A stretch of DNA of 64,000 nucleotides, from NCBI GenBank assembly GCA_028289545.1, contig JANQPG010000107.1:62001-126000 (forward strand), in the 5' to 3' direction. The position numbers and the translations under genes are program-made. Under the pieces are notes generated by a model. The model was given only the letters and a program-made list of their open reading frames with translations. It did not search any database and was not told the DNA's origin. The stretch's first letter is position 1. Each line of letters starts with the position of its first letter. Origin of the DNA: Woeseiaceae bacterium (GTDB taxonomy: Bacteria; Pseudomonadota; Gammaproteobacteria; Steroidobacterales; Woeseiaceae). Shown piece by piece: positions 59,002 to 64,000 of this stretch.

Positions 59002-60792
59002 ATGCAGTACATTCGCAATTTTTCGATCATTGCTCACATCGATCACGGCAAGTCGACGCTGGCCGACCGTTTCATCCAGCTGTGCGGTGGCCTGTCCGAT
59101 CGCGAGATGGCCGAGCAAGTGCTGGATTCGATGGATCTCGAGCGTGAGCGGGGCATTACGATCAAGGCGCAAAGCGTGTCCCTGGACTATCCGTCCAAGG
59201 ACGGCCACACGTATCAGCTGAACTTCATCGACACGCCCGGGCACGTCGATTTCAGCTACGAGGTGTCGCGTTCGCTTGCCGCTTGCGAAGGCGCGTTGCT
59301 TGTCGTGGACGCAGCCCAGGGGGTCGAGGCACAAAGTGTTGCCAACTGCACCACGGCGATCGACCAGGGTCTCGAAGTGCTGCCGGTCCTCAACAAGATC
59401 GATCTGCCGGCCGCCGACCCCGAGCGCGTCACGGCGGAAATCGAAGACGTCATTGGCATCGATGCACAGGACGCGGTCAAGGTTAGCGCCAAAACGGGGG
59501 CAGGCATCGAGGAACTGCTCGAGAAACTCGTGGCGTTGATTCCGGCGCCGGAAGGCAATGCCGAAGCGCCCCTGCAGGCGCTGATTATCGATTCGTGGTT
59601 TGACAACTATGTTGGCGTTGTCTCGCTCGTGAGGGTCGTCAACGGCAGCCTGGGCAAAGGCGACAAGGTAACCGTCATGTCGACGGGACAGTCTTACACG
59701 GCGGATCGTGTAGGCGTATTCACGCCGAAGATGACCGACCGCGGTGCGCTCGAGACCGGCGAAGTCGGCTTCGTCATTGCGGGCATCAAGGACATCTACG
59801 GCGCACCCGTGGGTGACACACTCACGCTGACTCGCGCGCCCTGTGGGGAGCCCCTGCCGGGTTTCAAACAGGTTCAGCCGCGAGTGTTTGCCGGGTTGTT
59901 CCCGATTTCATCCGACGACTATGAGAATTTTCGCGAGGCTTTGCAGAAGCTTCGCCTGAACGACGCGGCGCTGCACTTCGAACCCGAAAGCTCGGCTGCG
60001 CTCGGCTTCGGTTTCCGCTGCGGCTTCCTCGGCATGCTGCACATGGAGATTGTCCAGGAGCGACTCGAGCGCGAGTACAATCTGGAGCTCATTACGACGG
60101 CGCCCACCGTCGTATTCGAGATCGTGGACACAACCGGTAACACCGTGCACGTCGACAATCCGTCGAAGCTACCGCCCGCAAACGAAATAGCGGAGCTCAG
60201 GGAGCCGATCATTACGGCCAATATCCTGGTGCCCGAAAACCACGTTGGGTCGGTGATCAAGCTGTGCATAGAGAAGCGCGGCGTGCAGAAGCAGATTCGC
60301 TATCTGGGCACACAGGTGTCGCTGGAATACGAGATGCCGCTCGCCGAAGTGGTGCTCGATTTCTTCGACCGTCTGAAGTCCGTGAGCCGCGGTTTTGCAT
60401 CCTTCGATTACCACTTCGAGCGTTTCGAGCCCGCGCAGCTGGTCCGGCTTGACGTACTCATCAACAAGGAGCGCGTCGATGCGCTATCGGTTATCGTGCA
60501 TCGGGCGAGCGTCAAGCACCGTGGGCGCGAGCTGGTCGACAAGATGCGCGAGCTCATACCCCGGCAAATGTTCGACGTCGCAATACAGGCGGCCATTGGC
60601 AGCCAGATTATCGCGCGGAGCACAGTCAAGGCGTTGCGCAAGGACGTCACCGCCAAATGTTACGGCGGCGACGTGTCGCGAAAGCGTAAGCTCCTGGAGA
60701 AACAGAAGGCCGGCAAGCGGCGAATGAAGCAGGTGGGTTCGGTCGAAATCCCCCAGGAAGCTTTTCTTGCGGTGCTGCGGGTGGACAAATAG
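59002..60792 (+). CDS. lepA: elongation factor 4 (LepA)
   Basis: LepA is a ribosomal GTPase that helps back-translocation or 30S maturation. ATG 59002 gives 596 residues beginning [19 protein letters not shown], aligned with E. coli (599); an upstream frame to 58921 lacks family resemblance. G motifs: HIDHGKST (G1), DTPGH (G3), NKID (G4). The C-terminal CTD specific to LepA includes [21 protein letters not shown]. lepB follows at 49 bases. Confidence 0.96.
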   Translation: MQYIRNFSIIAHIDHGKSTLADRFIQLCGGLSDREMAEQVLDSMDLERERGITIKAQSVSLDYPSKDGHTYQLNFIDTPGHVDFSYEVSRSLAACEGALLVVDAAQGVEAQSVANCTTAIDQGLEVLPVLNKIDLPAADPERVTAEIEDVIGIDAQDAVKVSAKTGAGIEELLEKLVALIPAPEGNAEAPLQALIIDSWFDNYVGVVSLVRVVNGSLGKGDKVTVMSTGQSYTADRVGVFTPKMTDRGALETGEVGFVIAGIKDIYGAPVGDTLTLTRAPCGEPLPGFKQVQPRVFAGLFPISSDDYENFREALQKLRLNDAALHFEPESSAALGFGFRCGFLGMLHMEIVQERLEREYNLELITTAPTVVFEIVDTTGNTVHVDNPSKLPPANEIAELREPIITANILVPENHVGSVIKLCIEKRGVQKQIRYLGTQVSLEYEMPLAEVVLDFFDRLKSVSRGFASFDYHFERFEPAQLVRLDVLINKERVDALSVIVHRASVKHRGRELVDKMRELIPRQMFDVAIQAAIGSQIIARSTVKALRKDVTAKCYGGDVSRKRKLLEKQKAGKRRMKQVGSVEIPQEAFLAVLRVDK

Positions 60793-60841
60793 TGGCGTTG
60801 AGGCTGCTTCCGGAACAAAAGGGTAAGTGGGAGGACTGCCG

Positions 60842-61591
60842 TTGAGTCTGAACCTCGCTTTGATACTGACGCTGTTGACGGCGGTGACCGGTGTCGTATT
60901 GATGGTCAATCGTTGGCTGTGGAAAGAGCCGCGCCATATCGATGAGAAACTGACAGGCCGACAGACGCTCGTCGAGTACTCCCGGTCGTTTTTTCCGGTA
61001 CTGCTGTTCGTGCTTGTTGTGCGTTCTTTCCTGTTCGAGCCGTTCCGGATTCCGTCGGGGTCGATGATGCCGACGTTGCTGAGGGGCGACTTCATTTTTG
61101 TGCAGAAGTTTGCCTACGGCCTACGCCTTCCGGTTCTGGAAACCAAGGTGATCGATACCGGTTTGCCGGAACGCGGCGATGTCGTGGTGTTTCGTCTGCC
61201 CGACAACCCCTCGATCAACTACATCAAGCGCGTCGTGGGTCTCCCGGGCGATACCGTCGTATACGAGCGTCACAGGCTCATTATCAACGGCGAGCTCGTG
61301 CCACTGGATGACAGCGAGTACGCGGAACCGCAGCGCTACTCGGAACAACTCGGCGAACGGGGTCACGACATTCTGATCCAGGATCCGTCCAGTGATCGTG
61401 GCGATGCGGCGTACACCGTGCCGGAGGGTCACTACTTCGTTCTGGGCGACAATCGCGACAACAGCCAGGACAGCCGATTCATCGGCGCCATACCGGAGCA
61501 AAACCTGGTCGGCAAAGCCGTACGGATCTGGTTACACGTCGACGGCTGGAACTGGCCCCGCTGGGACAGAATCGGGGACCGGATCGACTAG
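60842..61591 (+). CDS. lepB: signal peptidase I
   Basis: LepB removes signal peptides from exported proteins. I chose the TTG at 60842 because GGGAGG lies eight bases before it; a GTG at 60827 would add five residues. The 249-residue product has two N-terminal membrane helices, the catalytic Ser (S74) in PSGSMMPTLL and catalytic Lys (K129) in YIKRVVGLPGD. Box E is GDNRDNSQDSRFIG. It is shorter than E. coli LepB (324). Confidence 0.94.
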   Translation: MSLNLALILTLLTAVTGVVLMVNRWLWKEPRHIDEKLTGRQTLVEYSRSFFPVLLFVLVVRSFLFEPFRIPSGSMMPTLLRGDFIFVQKFAYGLRLPVLETKVIDTGLPERGDVVVFRLPDNPSINYIKRVVGLPGDTVVYERHRLIINGELVPLDDSEYAEPQRYSEQLGERGHDILIQDPSSDRGDAAYTVPEGHYFVLGDNRDNSQDSRFIGAIPEQNLVGKAVRIWLHVDGWNWPRWDRIGDRID

Positions 61592-61738
61592 TGGGCCCTG
61601 CTTGTCCCGCGCCGTCCGGGCGATTTTCGGCGATAAGGGGTCCGAATGCGTTTTTTTGAAGCAAGTCACTGAAATTCGGTGGCGCCTGACGCAAATTATG
61701 GTAAACCCTGCCTCGGGCAGGAGACCAGGGAGTACGCG

Positions 61739-62164
61739 ATGATGTTGAAAAACGTAGCGAGTGGGCGATCGCGCCGGCTGTCGGCGGGCCGTTCTGTGAT
61801 GCCCCGTCAGCAGCGCGGCATGACGACGCTCGGCCTCATCATTTTGGTCTGCTTCCTCGGACTGTTTGCGTTCGGTTTCATCCGGCTGACGCCGGTCTAC
61901 CTGAATTACTTCAAGGTGGCCGGTGTCGTCGACGGCGCGGTCGAGGAATTCGACGGCAGAGGCGCATCGGCGGGTGCGATTCGGCAGTACGTTCAGCGGC
62001 GTTTCGACATCGAAAGCGTGTCCGAACTGCGGTCGCGAGACGTGGCGGTGAAGGCGGTTGACGGCGGCTTCGAAGTCAGTGCACAGTACAGTCATAAAGT
62101 GCCGTTCATTGCCAACGTATCGTTCGTCGTGGACTTCGATAAGCGCGCAACGGTTCGGCGTTAA
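61739..62164 (+). CDS. DUF4845 membrane protein
   Basis: This 141-residue product from ATG 61739 (AGGGAG upstream) has a basic N terminus with QRGMTTLGLIILVCFLGLFAFGFIRL, a type IV pilin-like hydrophobic segment, followed by a small soluble domain (about residues 65-141). Proteins of this DUF4845 type lie between lepB and rnc in pseudomonads and relatives; function unknown. The pilin-like start could mean processing, but I see no clear prepilin cleavage site. Confidence 0.82.
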   Translation: MMLKNVASGRSRRLSAGRSVMPRQQRGMTTLGLIILVCFLGLFAFGFIRLTPVYLNYFKVAGVVDGAVEEFDGRGASAGAIRQYVQRRFDIESVSELRSRDVAVKAVDGGFEVSAQYSHKVPFIANVSFVVDFDKRATVRR

Positions 62165-62226
62165 GCGGACCCGGCTTTAGAGGCCGGCAGCCATACACGC
62201 TCCGCGCGGGAGCGACCGAGCGAACC

Positions 62227-62910
62227 ATGCAGACAGCCGAGCGCTGGCTCAAGCATTCACTGAACTACGAGTTTTCCGAACCCGGCCTGTTCCGGCAGGC
62301 GCTGACGCACCGCAGCGCCCGCGGACAGAGTAACGAGCGTCTGGAGTTTCTCGGCGACGCCATTCTCGACTTTGTTATTTCGGAAGCCATTTACGCGCTT
62401 CGCCCCGACGCCGCCGAAGGTGACCTGAGCCGTCTGCGTGCCCATCTGGTCAGCGACGCTTCGCTGGCCCAGCTGGCGGGCGAGCTGAAGCTTGGGGAAC
62501 ACCTCGTGCTGGGCGGCGGTGAGAAGAAGAGCGGCGGGCACCGACGGGAGTCGATTCTCGCCGATGCGCTCGAAGCGATTTTCGGCGCGGCGTTTTTGGA
62601 CGGCGGTTTTGAGGCTGGGCGCGATCTTATCCTGCGCTGTTTCGAGCAGCGCCTCGCTGCACTACCGGATGCCGAGGAACTGCGTGATCCCAAGACTCGT
62701 CTGCAGGAATGGTTGCAGGGGAGAGGCCTGGGATTGCCTGTCTACACGCTCGACGAGATAAGCGGGCAGGCTCACCGGCAGACCTTTCAGGTCAGTTGTT
62801 CGCTCGGCGAAGAGGGCCTGAAGGCCGCGGGAAGCGGGAGTTCACGACGGGGGGCGGAGCAACAGGCCGCACGGCGTTTGCTGGCGCTCCTTAGGGAGAC
62901 CGGGCAATGA
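62227..62910 (+). CDS. rnc: ribonuclease III
   Basis: RNase III cuts double-stranded RNA in rRNA maturation and mRNA decay. The 227-residue product has the signature ERLEFLGDAILDFVI (catalytic Glu/Asp) and the second acidic site in LADALEAIFGAAFLD, then a dsRNA-binding domain (from about residue 155, DPKTRLQEWLQGRG). It overlaps era by four bases. Confidence 0.96.
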   Translation: MQTAERWLKHSLNYEFSEPGLFRQALTHRSARGQSNERLEFLGDAILDFVISEAIYALRPDAAEGDLSRLRAHLVSDASLAQLAGELKLGEHLVLGGGEKKSGGHRRESILADALEAIFGAAFLDGGFEAGRDLILRCFEQRLAALPDAEELRDPKTRLQEWLQGRGLGLPVYTLDEISGQAHRQTFQVSCSLGEEGLKAAGSGSSRRGAEQQAARRLLALLRETGQ

Positions 62911-63803
62911 CCGGCGTTTTCAAAGCGGGTTTTGTCGCCGTGGTCGGCCGGCCCAACGTGGGGAAGTCGACGCTGATCAATGCCATTGTGGGACGTAAGG
63001 TCAGTATCGTTACCTCGAAACCGCAGACGACTCGTCACCGCATTCTGGCGGTCCACTCGACGGCCGACTGCCAGATGATATTCATCGATACCCCAGGCCT
63101 GCACCGCAAGGCGGGGAAAGCAATGAACCGGCTGATGAACCGAACGGCCGTGTCGGCGCTGGCTGATGCCGACCTCGTGCTGTTCGTGACGGACGCTGAG
63201 CGCTTCAACGAGGAGGACGGTGACGTACTCAAACGGCTCGAGAACCTGAAAGCGCCGGTTGTCGCGGTACTCAATAAGGTCGATCGGGTGCATCCCAAGG
63301 AGCGCCTGCTCAAGAGCATCTCGGCAATGAACGCGCGCCGTGAATTTGCGGCGATCGTGCCGCTGTCCGCTCGGCGGCGCAGCAGTATCGATCCGCTGCT
63401 GAAGCTGATTCCCGACTGGCTGCCCGAGTCGCCGCCGTTGTTCCCGGACGACATGCAAACCGACAGGAGTGCCGATTTCCACGCGGCAGAAACGGTTCGC
63501 GAGAAACTGACGGTATTACTGCGCGACGAGCTTCCCTACGGCCTGACCGTACAAATCGAAAAGTTCGAACAGGATGCCGGCGCCTACACAATACATGCCG
63601 TGGTCTGGGTCGAGAGAGACAGCCAGAAGGGGATTGTGGTCGGAAAAGGCGGGAGCATGCTCAAGAAAGTAGGTCGCGCGGCGCGTCTCGACCTCCGCGA
63701 GCAGCTGGGTGTGCCGGTCCATCTCGAGCTCTGGGTGAAGGTCAAGGATAATTGGGCCGACAGCGAACAGGACCTCATGAGCCTCGGCTATGAAGCGCCG
63801 TAA
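62907..63803 (+). CDS. era: GTPase Era
   Basis: Era binds the 3' end of 16S rRNA and assists 30S maturation. The 298-residue product has G1 GRPNVGKST, G3 DTPGLH, G4 NKVD and the C-terminal KH domain with GIVVGKGGSMLKKVG. It follows rnc with a start-stop overlap, the standard arrangement. Confidence 0.97.
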   Translation: MTGVFKAGFVAVVGRPNVGKSTLINAIVGRKVSIVTSKPQTTRHRILAVHSTADCQMIFIDTPGLHRKAGKAMNRLMNRTAVSALADADLVLFVTDAERFNEEDGDVLKRLENLKAPVVAVLNKVDRVHPKERLLKSISAMNARREFAAIVPLSARRRSSIDPLLKLIPDWLPESPPLFPDDMQTDRSADFHAAETVREKLTVLLRDELPYGLTVQIEKFEQDAGAYTIHAVVWVERDSQKGIVVGKGGSMLKKVGRAARLDLREQLGVPVHLELWVKVKDNWADSEQDLMSLGYEAP

Positions 63804-63824
63804 CCTCGCCGGGGGAACGTGGTC

Positions 63825-64000
63825 TTGAGCGGGCGCCGCGTCGAACTTGAAAGTGCCTACATCCTGCATCACCGGCCGTTCCGCGACAATAGTCAGATCA
63901 TCGACGTCTTCAGCAGCGGCCACGGCAAACTTGCGCTGGTTGCGCGCGGCAGCCGCGCGGGCAAGTCGCGACTCAAAGGGATACTTCGGCCGTTCCAGCT
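63825..64000 (+). CDS. recO: DNA repair protein RecO (5' part only)
   Basis: The window ends after the first 58 codons. The start is TTG at 63825, with GGGGGA eight bases upstream; a GTG at 63819 is only three bases from that site and less likely. Residues RVELESAYILHHRPFRDNSQIIDVFS and VARGSRAGKSRLKGILRPFQ match the N-terminal OB fold of RecO, whose gene follows era in most gammaproteobacteria. RecO loads RecA with RecF and RecR. Confidence 0.88.
   Translation, partial: MSGRRVELESAYILHHRPFRDNSQIIDVFSSGHGKLALVARGSRAGKSRLKGILRPFQ

Overview
This window is a GC-rich, densely packed piece of chromosome from a gammaproteobacterium. Nearly every gene is a core housekeeping gene, and the gene order follows conserved gammaproteobacterial clusters. 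Diagnostic runs are dapD-glnD-map/rpsB-tsf-pyrH-frr-uppS-cdsA-rseP-bamA-skp-lpxD-fabZ-lpxA-lpxB-rnhB-dnaE-accA-tilS-pyrG-kdsA-eno-ftsB, truD-surE-pcm-nlpD, and rpoE-rseA-rseB-rseC-lepA-lepB-rnc-era-recO. An RpfE-type protein next to recJ and prfB-lysS, and an SDHAF4-type gene beside sdhCDAB, point toward the Xanthomonadales-like side of the class. The exact genus cannot be read from the sequence. I saw no insertion sequences, phage genes, CRISPR arrays, rRNA or tRNA genes.

Layout. 1-1.3 kb: the 3' end of a YoaA/DinG-type helicase overlapping tsaB. 1.4-10.8 kb: phosphate control and uptake, with phoB-phoR-phoU separated from pstS-pstC-pstA-pstB by dsbB and an inverted dapE. 10.8-15.5 kb (minus strand): yffB-type gene, dapD, glnD, map. 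15.6-39.6 kb (plus strand): the long translation, envelope and lipid A cluster from rpsB to ftsB. 39.6-44.6 kb: truD, an inverted Smr gene, surE, pcm, a YqaA-type membrane protein, nlpD and an inverted Mth938-type gene. 44.7-50.2 kb: rpfE-type gene, recJ, prfB (with its programmed +1 frameshift) and lysS. 50.2-55.6 kb: inverted ygfZ, then an SDHAF4-type gene, sdhCDAB, sdhE and a YgfX-type gene. 55.7-64.0 kb: the sigma-E operon, then a glutaredoxin-like gene, lepA, lepB, a DUF4845 gene, rnc, era and the start of recO.

How the parts fit: phoBR/phoU senses and gates the PstSCAB phosphate transporter. Lipid A synthesis (lpxD/A/B, fabZ, kdsA), outer-membrane assembly (bamA, skp) and the sigma-E stress circuit (rpoE, rseA, rseB, rseP) together cover the outer membrane. 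The succinate dehydrogenase block carries its structural genes plus two FAD/assembly factors (SDHAF4-type and SdhE), with the Fe-S helper ygfZ next door.

The most interesting signal is what is missing. dxr is absent from the cdsA-rseP interval, and both ispD and ispF are absent from the ftsB-truD interval. These are the two usual places for non-mevalonate (MEP) isoprenoid genes in this class. The joint absence suggests the lineage lost the MEP route, possibly in favour of mevalonate. Other points worth a look are a cascade of two 17-codon ORFs at exact 50-bp spacing before sdhD, three tandem GATC-led 13-mers after the SDHAF4 gene, a roughly 100-residue Lys/Ala then Asp/Glu/Ala tail on ribosomal protein S2, and a structured rpsB leader.
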